Positions 36,001 to 44,105 of a stretch of 64,000 bases of DNA are shown in pieces. Source of the stretch: Melitaea cinxia. Taxonomy: Eukaryota > Arthropoda > Insecta > Lepidoptera > Nymphalidae. The translations under genes were made by a program, and so were the position numbers. The stretch covers positions 11,636,001-11,700,000 of the forward strand of contig NC_059413.1 in NCBI RefSeq assembly GCF_905220565.1, in the 5' to 3' direction. A model generated the notes under the pieces. That model made no database searches. It was given only the letters and a program-made list of their open reading frames with translations, and was not told the DNA's origin. The first letter of the stretch is position 1, and every line of letters begins with the position of its first letter.

Positions 36001-36216
36001 CTGGCGGCCCAGGGTGCACTGGATGATCTTCGTGCCAGGGTATTGCCTCATTTCGCCCGTTCTTCCGGTATACGGTTCTTGTACTAGGGCGAAAGAGATC
36101 CCCTTTTTCTGGGCCACCTGAAGCAGTTCGCTCGTTGCCAACCTTGAGCGCTGCAGGTTTGCTTGTATAAAGCGCAAAGCGCATCCTGCACCGTCCGCCT
36201 TTCTGTTAGGGACCAC
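30016..36216 (-). CDS. ORF2: endonuclease-reverse transcriptase-RNase H-SF1 helicase polyprotein
   Basis: 2066 codons, no frame break. Residues about 14-235: AP-type endonuclease (N20, E47, GDVNAW at 148-153, SDH at 227-229) that nicks target DNA. About 465-760: reverse transcriptase (SLDIEGAFD 612-620, FADD 702-705). About 950-1082: RNase H with D956, E994, D1018 and D1071. 1168-1185: C-x-C-x3-C-x5-H-x4-C. About 1190-1760: linker, Pro/Ser-rich in places, with an unassigned domain near 1335-1495. 1760-2066: superfamily-1 helicase of the alpha-like RNA virus type, with motif I GVPGCGKTT (1765-1773), II VDEAL, III GDINQLPY, IV THRNP, V HEAQGQTYEDV and VI VAVTRHTN all present. There is no viral methyltransferase or RNA polymerase. 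The first codon given is GTG. The frame is open back to 36264, overlapping ORF1, and contains no ATG before residue 56. Confidence 0.9.
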   Translation of the reverse strand: MVPNRKADGAGCALRFIQANLQRSRLATSELLQVAQKKGISFALVQEPYTGRTGEMRQYPGTKIIQCTLGRQKPVKAAIIVFGDNVEVIHDPQIVTENVAAVFVKAGRLELGILSVYFEPRDQDIEPYLKQVRTATTKFPTHHHIVAGDVNAWSHWWGSSSEDHRGAQLHGFITEMDLHIHNNGEVPTFETYRGDRLYSSCVDLTLTSQSLLARLETWRVERNLITSDHNAITFSLRTEGPLKPLDPISTRRYNTKKARWTDFSATLTTGLTEESITLEAVRNVSNKDDLDGIIAKYVAIIHRTCESTIPKIKPWKGDPRPPWWSVELDSLKREQLRAKRRIRNAAPCRRAGVIEEYVRAKEKYKQAADKAATQSWKEFCTAQDRESVWDGIYRVIRKTSRRHEDALLRNESGETLSPEQSAKLLAKTFYPDDSVETETAHHKQIREAVEGRTPAELEDLSDDDPPFTAAELEQVLLSQNPKKAPGPDGLTSDICAAAINCNRELFLALANKCLSLSHFPKLWKVAHVRILRKPAKEDYTHPKSYRPIGLLSILGKTVEKMLIGRLQWRLFPTLHRSQYGFMPQRGTEDALYDLVEHIRQEIKSKKIVLLVSLDIEGAFDNAWWPALKKQLVDKHCPRNLYAMVASYLQDRKVIVNYARATSEKETTKGCVQGSIGGPTFWNLILDSLLREISAMGVYCQAFADDVVLVFSSQKTSNLQTSAETTLAAVQEWGIRNKLSFAAHKTNAMVLTKKLKYDTPIIHMSGTRLRLVDEIKLLGLILDSKLTFNAHVSAVCKKAADIYKQLARAARVSWGLNGEIVRIIYVAVIEPIVLYAASVWSPAAEKLSIRKQLDSLQRGFAQKMCRAYRTVSLTSALVLTGLLPLDLRVREAAILFKTKKGHSTDLLPPGRELERRVGPMQNPHPSLLMTTEYERLENLNPEVLEEHNIVGPFIFTDGSKIEGKVGAALTCWDQGREVRYSTFRLEPHNTVFQSEMYALFRAVDMAKTSKSCSINILSDSRSSLDLLRSPSVTHPLALEMKSRIRQLREENKTVRFFWLRAHVGTPGNERADGLAKKAALTKKTAPDYDRVPISYVRRQIREETVRMWQERYNSSETGSVTKIFLPDVKTACRLVRKSAPTAVDTKILTGHGGFAAYLHRFHLTDSPSCICDPNCEETVLHVILDCPRFSKDRLDLELKLQIKLEQTSLHTILESEKNRTAFLTFARKAVNIAVKRNSTTAPPPAVIPTQSANTVFHATHTQTHNAQLQTQQNCVQQATQRNSSTAPRISPGRTLLGQITKVMASSLQKLFRNRADQNAPPQPTHSGMTQSSLSEGNGSEVVGIKTRCVALFMDSEVERMGISFCRSEGRDRLAISPGLALLLKGSTQKTSIKRTKITALSQEQKGDSTYRLVRLNNKSIVLFEWGETSPFTQSSVWLRRLSETPGGIPKRISVDSMRVGYDRGDVSDRYGCLMASKYSEVIVYEDRGEDLGYLRPKSITPTPPASPADDESTLCGSERLQQRIETQKAERIKAKATPEPKPSSMPLATFIHATISPKPGKLPHHLSPKKAGQGERQSAALSRFTRDNSPRHPEASPAARTKADMGHVTPPRLRPASTPLQHAENALIEFLAIIKANREVSLATCKKIMQAYQYDHQRLLEVELEEAEAAIYNSETRQILKGKMSGRYMAAYNSTAGFVSAVESEGNDEEPQTFETPEGDPVVVVARCTKVMLGDRMLRMAKTISGDRDGLPTVPWELPSLEWINGVPGCGKTTRIVGDFDEDTEVVITTTVEAAKDLKEKLAHRYGNKAKQKVRTMASVLVNGFNEGSKINRLTVDEALMNHFGAIVMAARLSGAQKVVLIGDINQLPYIDRDNLFEMRYCRPTRITTISCELSCTHRNPKDVALAISEVYKDVYSSSPKIRSLRVESLTGARIPARRDRTLYLVFTQEEKRLLTDRGYGSGEGSRVLTIHEAQGQTYEDVIVLQTKARRLRIHDSVSHAVVAVTRHTNTCVYYTDDRDDAIGRFVARAAETADKKILEHSLKMAIHHRDAAVTESVLDMLKTIDV

Positions 36217-36238
36217 AACTTTGGTCTCCGGGTCGCCC

Positions 36239-38317
36239 TTAGCAATATTGCACCCGTGATCTCGCTATGTTGTCCCATTTTATTCTCTCTGGGCATTCAG
36301 CGCTGTACGCGGTGTGTTCCAGGTCAGGACCGGATCTTTTAGCTCTGAGACAGTTTATACACTTGGGCAAGTCACTTTTCGCTTTCGAGGGACAGGTCGC
36401 CCCCGTGTGTTCTCCGGCGCAGTAGTTGCATGTGTTTTTGTCCTGTTTGCAAAGTGCCCTGGTATGTCCGAAGCCAAGGCACCTCATGCACTGGACAAGG
36501 GGGGACTGATCCTCGACCGTGCATCTACTGAATCCTACATAGATCTTGCCCTTGTCTATAAACTTTCCCCAGAGCGACGGGGAAAGCTCGATCACAGGGT
36601 GACATTCGTGGGGGTTTCGGGCGCGCTTCCTAAACCGCACCTTCATTTTAAGTGCCGCCTTGTCTACTCCTTCGAGGATATGACTATTTTGGGCCTTGAT
36701 AAGGTCTACAATCTCCTCGTTGGTGTAATTTGACAGCACTCCCCGCACGCAGACCAGGGGGTCCTGGTTTGTGGGCTCCCGCACCGTCAGCTCTGTATTT
36801 TTCTGGACCTGGCCCCTGATTTTAGCCATGTCCTCTTTTGAGGCGCACCTCACCACGACTTTCTGGTCGCGAGCCTTACGGACCCTTTCCATCCTCGCCC
36901 CAGACTTCTTTAGGTCCAGCGAGTCTTTGACCTTGGTAAGCACTTGCTCGCTTGTCTCCTGCGGGTTTCGGGACGAAATGATGAGAGTGTGGTTGGGTCT
37001 TTGTTCCACACTCTCTGTTTTTAGTCGGGCTGCGGCATGGGCGTAGGTTGTCGGCGCCAAAGGAGCTAATTTTGTGACTCCTTCTTTAATAGTATTGAGG
37101 GTCTGCTTGACCTCCTGAACCGCCATCTCTGTCTCCAGTGTTGGTTTTTTTGGGGATGCGGTGGTCTTGCTAGAATCCCTCAGGGTGCGCAGCTCCGAGG
37201 ACATTATCTCGACCTTTTCATTTAAAACTTCGAATAGGGGGGCCAGATCTTGTTGTGGGTTTGGCTGTGTACTAGATGGTTGTGTATTTATTGACTTTAT
37301 GTGCTGCTTGATCTCATCCAGATGGGTTCTCCATGCCGTGTCCTTGTTTACCTGTGGGCGGCTTTCGTCGTCCAAGATCAGTGGGATGTCGTCAATTTTC
37401 GCAGTGAGGAGGGTCTTGGTATGAGTTAGTTCGTCTTTCAGCTTCTCTAGGCCACTTGAAAGCGATCCTATTTTATTCTCCACTGCCTTAAGTAACTCCT
37501 GGACTTTACTGTCCGTCTGCGAAGTCACTTCACTGCCGTTCCTGGTTGACGAGACCACCCTATGGAGCTCGCTCAGCTTTTCTTCTAATTTGACTTGCGT
37601 TTCCCAGATGTCGCGGATCCGCCGGAAAGGCTCCACCGTCTCGTACTCCAGCCAAGAGCGGACGGCTCGAGTCTCCCTCAACGTCTCCACCAAGTCTGTC
37701 TGAGTTTTTTGCATCCCTGAGAGGAGCGTCTTTTTGAGTTCAGTGAGCTCTTTAGCATGAGCTCTTTCGACCCGCACCAATTCTTGGGCATGACGGGCGC
37801 GCTCCTTCTCGAGGCTGCACTTGTGTCGGCTGCGCGAGTCCGAGAGCGACAGAACCGTCTCGTAGAGGCCCTGCAGACTCTCATAGGCGATCATTTTCAC
37901 CCCACGCTTCATATTGCCGCTACTTTCTAAAGCTTCCTTGCCGCGTTGTAGGAGGTCGTTGGCCACACCCGTGACCATGTCCATTTCTACTCCTGTTCCT
38001 CTCTTTGGGGTGGTGTAGAGGAGGGAGGTCCTCCTGCTGTTTTCGGAGGCTACAGAGCCCGCCGAGGACGTCTCACCGTCCTCCAGATCTGACAATGGGG
38101 GCTCCGAGGCTGTGTCGGTGTGGACGACAGTGAATTCCGCTACATTTTTGGGTTTTTCGCTTGATGTCGACGGCAGCGGTGCGGCAGGTGTACTAGTTCC
38201 GGTTACGTTTGCAAGCTTTTTCAGTACTTTTTTACGAAGCGAGACCGATGATTTTGAAATCACCGATGACGCTTCGGTTGTCTTTTTGTTGATGTGTGAA
38301 GACATCTTTGCTTGCAC
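36239..38317 (-). CDS. ORF1: Gag-like nucleic-acid-binding protein with zinc knuckles
   Basis: 692 codons from an in-frame GTG; the first ATG (MSSHINKK) is four codons in, at 38305-38303, and is the likelier start. The protein should coat the element RNA. The N-terminal third is Ser/Thr-rich, followed by a long charged helical segment with coiled-coil character (about residues 165-290) and a basic RNA-binding-type region (about 440-520). Three Cys/His knuckles close the protein: C-x2-C-x4-H-x4-C (610-623), C-x2-C-x3-H-x4-C (630-642) and a longer C-x2-C...H...C (653-675). This layout is standard for R1- and jockey-group LINEs. The stop lies 26 nt inside the ORF2 open frame. Confidence 0.85.
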   Translation of the reverse strand: MQAKMSSHINKKTTEASSVISKSSVSLRKKVLKKLANVTGTSTPAAPLPSTSSEKPKNVAEFTVVHTDTASEPPLSDLEDGETSSAGSVASENSRRTSLLYTTPKRGTGVEMDMVTGVANDLLQRGKEALESSGNMKRGVKMIAYESLQGLYETVLSLSDSRSRHKCSLEKERARHAQELVRVERAHAKELTELKKTLLSGMQKTQTDLVETLRETRAVRSWLEYETVEPFRRIRDIWETQVKLEEKLSELHRVVSSTRNGSEVTSQTDSKVQELLKAVENKIGSLSSGLEKLKDELTHTKTLLTAKIDDIPLILDDESRPQVNKDTAWRTHLDEIKQHIKSINTQPSSTQPNPQQDLAPLFEVLNEKVEIMSSELRTLRDSSKTTASPKKPTLETEMAVQEVKQTLNTIKEGVTKLAPLAPTTYAHAAARLKTESVEQRPNHTLIISSRNPQETSEQVLTKVKDSLDLKKSGARMERVRKARDQKVVVRCASKEDMAKIRGQVQKNTELTVREPTNQDPLVCVRGVLSNYTNEEIVDLIKAQNSHILEGVDKAALKMKVRFRKRARNPHECHPVIELSPSLWGKFIDKGKIYVGFSRCTVEDQSPLVQCMRCLGFGHTRALCKQDKNTCNYCAGEHTGATCPSKAKSDLPKCINCLRAKRSGPDLEHTAYSAECPERIKWDNIARSRVQYC

Positions 38318-39032
38318 TTATGTACTAAAGATATCTATACAACTAATAACTACTTTCAAAATATACAGCGATGATTACTTTTAAAACTAGATTTGATCAG
38401 TTGGACTCACGTGGCGAAAGGATGTGATGTGCCGATGATTCCGCAAGTGTCCCGTAGCTTTGTCGTTGCAGCTGTCTTTTCACGTGTTCTTCGCGCGGTC
38501 TTGATACAGTATTTACTTGATACAGTTTTACTTTATTTGAAGAAGCAGAGTCAGGTGCAGTTTGCAGTCTCGCGACGTCCGAGCCGCGACGCAACGTAAG
38601 TATTTTTTTTGTCGGTCACGCGCTTAAACTAGGTCGCGAGATTGATGTGCGCTTCGACTGTTTTATTTACCTTGTGTGAATTTTAAATAATTTATTATGT
38701 AACGTTCCTTCTATGTGTTTTTTCTCTGCTGTCCTTCCACTGAAGATGGTATGGATGGTGTCGTTGCAAGGGTCTTATCACCAACTCTCTGTTGATCTAA
38801 CTCTCAATTTATTGCGACGATCCTTTCTGCTTGTATCAATGATTTAAAACTTAGGTCTTGTTACTCCGGTCCCCTTGGGGTTACGGGTTTGCCCGCAGGG
38901 TATGATGTGAAAAGCACTTCCGAAAATCACTTGGCACACCCACTGTGGCGCTTGGCTAAAGATTCTATTTTTGCAGAATTTTTATTGAGGAGCCGATGTT
39001 GTTAGTGCGATGTATTGTATTGTTTTGTTCCT
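38306..39032 (-). other. 5' UTR of the helicase LINE; possible upstream ORF
   Basis: About 727 nt between the target-site duplication and the ORF1 start; an internal promoter would be expected here but none is recognisable. A 65-codon minus-strand frame (38397-38594, non-ATG first codon) has balanced composition and ends at a CAC/GTGAGT donor-like site. It could be an upstream ORF or a spliced leader, or chance. Confidence 0.4.
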
Positions 39033-39046
39033 TCGACTGTGTTATT
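39033..39046. repeat. Target-site duplication, right copy (14 bp)
   Basis: TCGACTGTGTTATT, identical to 29264-29277; it marks the 5' end of the retrotransposon. Confidence 0.85.
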
Positions 39047-40328
39047 ACTACATATTACAAACTGATTTGCCTCTATAGAAGATCCAGGGAGTCTATAGTT
39101 ATTATAAATGCGTTCAATTCGGTTAGTGAAAGAAATTAAATATAAACATGAAAAAAATTACTTTGTCACTTTTCTATTCTTTATCTTCCTCTTAATACCA
39201 AAGTTCATTATGTATTTTTATTGCGCTAAACTTGATTACAGTTATCGGCTACAAAACCAATAGTTGGCAAGGCCTTAAAGTTATGTTCTTACTACTTTTT
39301 TTAATGGATTATCCTTGTCTTATTTAATTAAATTACTTTTATAAATCAAATCACTGTGTCACCTAGCTAGGTTCTCTTAGCATCTAAAGCCAAGCCAACA
39401 ATATCAATTGTTTTTTCCACTTGATACTTTCGAAACACCATACATTAATTATTTAATCCACTTACTGAAAATATTACCTATTGAATCACTATGAAAAATG
39501 TAAAAGAATTTTCTCTTCGAATCGTGGAATATAAAATAACGTTGGAGGAAATTGGAAATTTATGCAAACATAGTTCAGGGTTTGGTATTCGTGGACGGTG
39601 GGAAATAAGTTTTTCTTAAGTGTTTTCGGACGAGTTTAGAATCTTTCGAAGGCGTTCGTGAATATTAATAAGCTAATTGTTTTAATTCGGTTGTAATGGA
39701 TACATAAATTATGTAAATTTTCAATTTATTTTCTTTACGATGCTAAGTTAAATAAACTTTTATATTCAGATCTAGAATTAAATTTCAAGGATATTTTTGA
39801 GTATTTTTGCAACCTTTAGGGTAATAACATGATATCTTAAAGACAGATAAAGTGTAACCTATACTGTTTGTTCTGTGGAAGACTTATGATGGGTTGGGCA
39901 TCCTGGGGTCCATACCTAAAATAAATTCTTTGTAACCTAAAATAAAGTTACAATTATGAGTTAACAACACTACAATTAATGTATTTTTTAACAAAACAAT
40001 GACATATCAACAGTTAATTTAAATGATTTGCATATTATAAAGTAAAACTTAGCGCTTACTTAGACGTAGGTAAGAAGTGGCAAAGTTCAGTAAAATACGT
40101 ATTACTTCTCTTCGATTTCATTCGGGTCGTAACTTTGTGTTTGCAAATTGTTCTTTAATATGCGGTTCACCAAACATTACAAGTCGAACTCATGTCGAAA
40201 TGGTTATAGCGCCGCGATTCAATTGAACAGCGAGATCATGTTAAGAATATTATTTTAACAAAATATTGACTATTCTGTGACTAAAGGTTCTATATTAATA
40301 TTTTAATTATTCTATATTAATTGATTAA
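39047..40328. other. No feature recognised (1.3 kb)
   Basis: A+T-rich sequence resuming directly after the insertion. No exon-like frame. Confidence 0.45.
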
Positions 40329-40740
40329 GCCTCTAATATTCCGTAGATGGACAAAGGCCTCTTTTTGCAAATGGGAGAAGAATCTAAATTTAATCGACGC
40401 TGAGCCACTGCGGTTTCATTGATATATTCCCTACTACGAATAAAAATCGCTTTCAGGTCTATACGATGTAAAACCTGTATCGAAAAATTAACGTCCTCTC
40501 TAGGGCACGGTGGGGAGACCCACAAGGATAGACATCAAGACGGAAAATGAATATCGCTTTGAGGTCTATATGATGTAAAACCTGTATCAAAAGATTAACG
40601 TGCTCTCTAGGGCACGGTGGGGAGACCCACAAGGATAGACATCAAGACGGGAAACGAATATTTGTTCAAATACAAATATCCATTTCGAGCGGTAATCGAA
40701 TCCGCGACTATATTTCTATTATATCTGTACATTTACATTT
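40329..40740 (-). repeat. SINE-2 copy (reverse) enlarged by a 107-bp tandem duplication
   Basis: Starts GCCTCTAATATTCCGTAGAT, ends in ATTTCGAGCGGTAATCGAAT. 40446-40552 and 40553-40659 are near-identical (both contain GGGCACGGTGGGGAGACCCA), so the SINE interior has been duplicated in place. Confidence 0.65.
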
Positions 40741-41889
40741 AGCCATCTTTAAGGTCTATGTACGAGTGTTCAACATGTAAAGAAATGATGTCAAAATATA
40801 AGGTAACGTTTTATTTCAAAATAAATAAACTTGAAATTAATCCTATCAGTACAGGTGCTACTTGGTAGAATCTTGTTCTCCAATTCACTAAAACGCATAC
40901 AAAAATGTCTAGACATTAATGTCAAAATGGATCATAATTATTGTGGATATAAAGTTGATCTCATCATGTTTACAAACACCGAGCACAGACTAGTTTCAGA
41001 CAAGTTATAAAAAAGATACATTCTTTTTAGAACACATTTAATGATATTGGATTCAAATGAAAAGAATCTTACTAACATTGTTATTTTAAGAAAAGATGAA
41101 TCAAGCAAGCTGTTTGACAAAATACCCATTTCATTTAATATCAAAAATAGTATCCCTTTTTACTGTTTCTGTAAAAGGAGGTTTTATACTAATCAACCAT
41201 TTTAAAAAAATAAGAACTATGAAACTTTTTTCTATAAAATAAAAATATAATAATTGAAATAATTAATAATAATAACAGCAAAATAGCACGTTAATAATAT
41301 TAATATATATGTTTCACCTGCTATGTTCATATTCTTCGTCTATGTCTTTCTCTTCTATGTGTACCATTTAATATGGTTAAAAATAAAATTCAATAAACTA
41401 TAAAAAATTTCACACTATACAAACTTCTAATAATAAAATCGCGAAACAAAATAAACAACCTTTTTTGTTTAACCTTTTTGAATATATTATTTCAATATGA
41501 AAATGCCGTTCTCAGCTGTGGAGAACGTGAATTAGGTGGAAACACCAATTAATTTACGGAACATCTGTTACGGTTCGCCCGTGACAAACGATCGGCGCCG
41601 AATTAGTTATAATTTATAGCGAAATAGCGACTAATTGACGCTGGCGGTAAAGAACGATCATTTATTACTAGACCGCGCGTGACAAGTCGTAATACAATAT
41701 CGTTTTTATTTCATAGTAAATATATCTGTTCATTTAGTACACGATTCTTGTCTGTGATTTTTCCCTGTCATATTATAGAATGGTAGAGTATATATAAATA
41801 TATGTAAATAATTAACAGCCTCACACTTCTGCTATATTCTGTGTCGAAGGTCAGGAAACACACAATGCACAAGCACAAAAACTCAAACG
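40741..41889. other. No gene; higher-complexity non-coding block at 41480-41720
   Basis: Mostly A+T-rich. 41510-41715 is less repetitive, contains several ATTA/TAAT motifs and GC-richer islands (GATCGGCGCCGAATTAG), and has no open frame. It could be a conserved regulatory element, but I cannot test that. Confidence 0.35.
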
Positions 41890-42212
41890 TCTAGATTTCC
41901 CGTCAACGCCATTTGACGCCAAAAATGGCGCGAACTCACGAGTGTTGCCCATAGTCACCACGCTGGGCAGGCAGGTTGGTGACCACAGGGCTGGCTTTGT
42001 CGCACCGAAGACGCTGTTGACAAAGACCGAAGACCGAAGACGTCTTCGGCCTGTGTATTTCAAAGCCAGCAGTTGGATATTTATCCCGCCACCGGTCGGA
42101 TTTTTAAGTTCCAAGGTGGTAGCGGAACTGTGTTATCCCTTAGTCATCTCTTACGACACCCACGGGAAGAGAGGGGTTGGCTATATTCTTTAATGCCGTA
42201 GCCACAGAGACA
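41890..42212 (-). repeat. SINE-3 copy (reverse), near full length
   Basis: TTTGACGCCAAAAATGGCGC through ATGCCGTAGCCACAGAG. It contains an imperfect duplication of ACCGAAGACG. Frames on both strands here are SINE by-products. Confidence 0.6.
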
Positions 42213-42290
42213 ATAAATAATAATATGTAATAGCAATTAAATCCACATCAGTCAAAATATCAGCCCACGTTCGATTTTATACAAAATTAC

Positions 42291-42428
42291 TTAGTAAATA
42301 TGTTTGCTTTCAAGGAACCGAGAATGTCTGGTAGGTAGCTCGACAGCTATGGTCGCGTTTTCAAATCTTATTTCTTCATAGTTGTGTTTCATACTTGCTT
42401 CAGAGACTATTCTGAGAATATCTTCCAT
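42291..42428 (-). CDS. Hypothetical 45-codon ORF (possible exon remnant)
   Basis: ATG at 42428-42426, stop TAA at 42293-42291. The product starts MEDILRIVSEASMKHNYEEI and is charged and balanced, unlike the Ile/Lys/Phe-rich chance frames nearby. I recognise no family. No good splice donor follows, and the neighbouring sequence is non-coding. It may be a small gene, an exon, or a remnant of a transposon ORF; chance is also possible at this length. Confidence 0.2.
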   Translation of the reverse strand: MEDILRIVSEASMKHNYEEIRFENATIAVELPTRHSRFLESKHIY

Positions 42429-42767
42429 TCTTTAATAACAGAGCTATATATTAGACCTGTAACACTATATGAAAATTATAGACTTAGTAAAAATTGCCTG
42501 TTTTTTTAAGAGATAGGATCATAAAAACCTTGTCTATAATTTATCGTATTCTAAAAAAATAATTGAAGATAGGATATTGACAATGTTTTACTTTTATAGA
42601 CCTGAGTTTGTCATTGGCTTTGACGGATGTCAAAGTAACTAAGTAACTATGGACACTGCATTCTGTGGTAGACGCTTACGAGAGGTTTTGGTAGTTGTTA
42701 TTTATTTTAGTAGGTTGCAGATGTAGATATAGAATATATATGTAGAATCAATGAACAATCATTTTTA

Positions 42768-43130
42768 GTCGACTTCAAAAAAGGAGGAGGTTATTCGATT
42801 CGACCGTATATTTTTTTAATGTATGTTCGGGGATAACTTCGTCGTTTATGAACCGATTTTGATAATTCTTTTCTTGTTGGAAAGGAGATATTCTAAGTCC
42901 CAGAGGATCCCAGAAAAATCAAAGGGAACCCTCAAAATTCAGCATAACTTTTTACTGGCTGTACTGATTTTGATGATTTTTAATTTAATCGAAAGCCGAT
43001 GTTTGTCACATTTATATTTCATCGAGATCTGATTACAACTTTTGGAGTAATCTTTGATAATGCGTATTTACTTGACTGTTTTTTCGTCTACCTACACTGT
43101 ATTACTTGTCAATGTAATAGAAGTCGGTTT
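42768..43130 (+). repeat. MITE-B copy 3
   Basis: TCGACTTCAAAAAAGGAGGA at the left, GAAGTCGGTTTTTTC at the right. Closest in wording to the 21843-22241 copy, with an internal deletion. Confidence 0.65.
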
Positions 43131-43832
43131 TTTCGTTTGCCAGTAAACACAATTATCTTTTATTAGTTATAAGGAATTAATTGTTCAGTTTTGTCATACG
43201 CATTTTATATTCTAATGTTACATAATATATTTAATACCACTTAAGATGATTTCAAGCTTGTTTCCTTATTAATCCTACTTTTGAGAATATATTAGCTTCA
43301 AATATCAACTATAAAGAAACTGTCTATTATAATTGAAAAAAAAAATTGCAAAAATCTAACAAACTAATACGCTAAATGCAATATTTTAATCAACTTTAAT
43401 GCGATTTACTCACATTTACGAAGTTCAACTCATGAAATTCTAATTATAAATTTCATGAAGTAGCAAATATTCACATCGACATTGTTAAAAGTTACATCCG
43501 AGGTTCAGAATCTATTTGACTTCATTTTAACAATTTATATTCACTAACAATTACTATTCCATATGGAAGTTTGAGTAGCTGATGATTAAATGAATTTATC
43601 TATTCGACCTGAATTTTATACATTGTATAAGGTTCGCCAATAGAGATTAGTTTTTCGACTTTTAATAATTAAAAATATTTAGATCAAGCAAAAAGGCAAT
43701 ATTGAAATAAACATAACAATAAACAAATTATAAGAATAATAATTTTATTTTGGCTCGGAACTAACTTTGGTGAAACACAAATCAATTGGTAAAAACACAG
43801 TAGAATTAAGTGTAAAAATTCGTACCTAAGAT
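43131..43832. other. No feature recognised
   Basis: A+T-rich; no exon-like frame. Confidence 0.4.
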
Positions 43833-44105
43833 AGGCAGGAAATATTCTGCTCAAAATCTGGAGTAGCCCGACTGGGGTAGTACCTTAACCTTACCGAAGA
43901 TCACAGCTAAATAATACTGCTTTCAAACAGTGTTGTATGCCTGTGGTGAGTAAGGGGACCAGAGCTCCTGGGGAGATTGGGGGTAGGGTCGGCAACTCGC
44001 TTGCGATGCTTCTGGTGTTGCAGGCGTCTATAGGCTATGGTAATCGCTTACCACCAGGTGAGCCGTACGCTTGTTTGCTGACCCAGTTGTATATATAAAA
44101 AAAAA
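43833..44105 (+). repeat. SINE-1 copy (forward)
   Basis: GGCAGGAAATATTCTGCTCA through AGGTGAGCCGTACGCTTG, then an A-run. Confidence 0.7.

Larger units (their letters stand above)
29276..39032 (-). mobile_element. Full-length R1/LOA-like non-LTR retrotransposon encoding a viral-type SF1 helicase
   Basis: About 9.76 kb on the minus strand: 5' UTR (39032-38306), ORF1, ORF2, 3' UTR (30015-29299) and a 23-base A-tail (29276-29298 on the plus strand reads T). It is bounded by a perfect 14-bp target-site duplication, so both ends are defined and the copy is recent. Domain order is Gag-like ORF1 with zinc knuckles; ORF2 with AP-endonuclease, RT, RNase H, Cys/His motif, linker and SF1 helicase. Endonuclease and RT wording (GDVNAWSHWWGS, CVQGSIGGPTFWN) places it near the R1/LOA group. 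Base composition is about even in G+C, unlike the A+T-rich flanks. Confidence 0.9.

Noticed and set aside
30016..36216. Free-standing endogenous RNA-virus insertion in the helicase region
   Set aside because: The helicase is in one open frame with RT and RNase H and inside the element's target-site duplication, so it is a domain of the LINE. No viral methyltransferase or polymerase is present.
30010..38384. Many plus- and minus-strand frames of 60-190 codons overlapping ORF1 and ORF2 (for example 32384-32959 on the plus strand)
   Set aside because: They are shadows of the two long GC-balanced ORFs and show no domain of their own.
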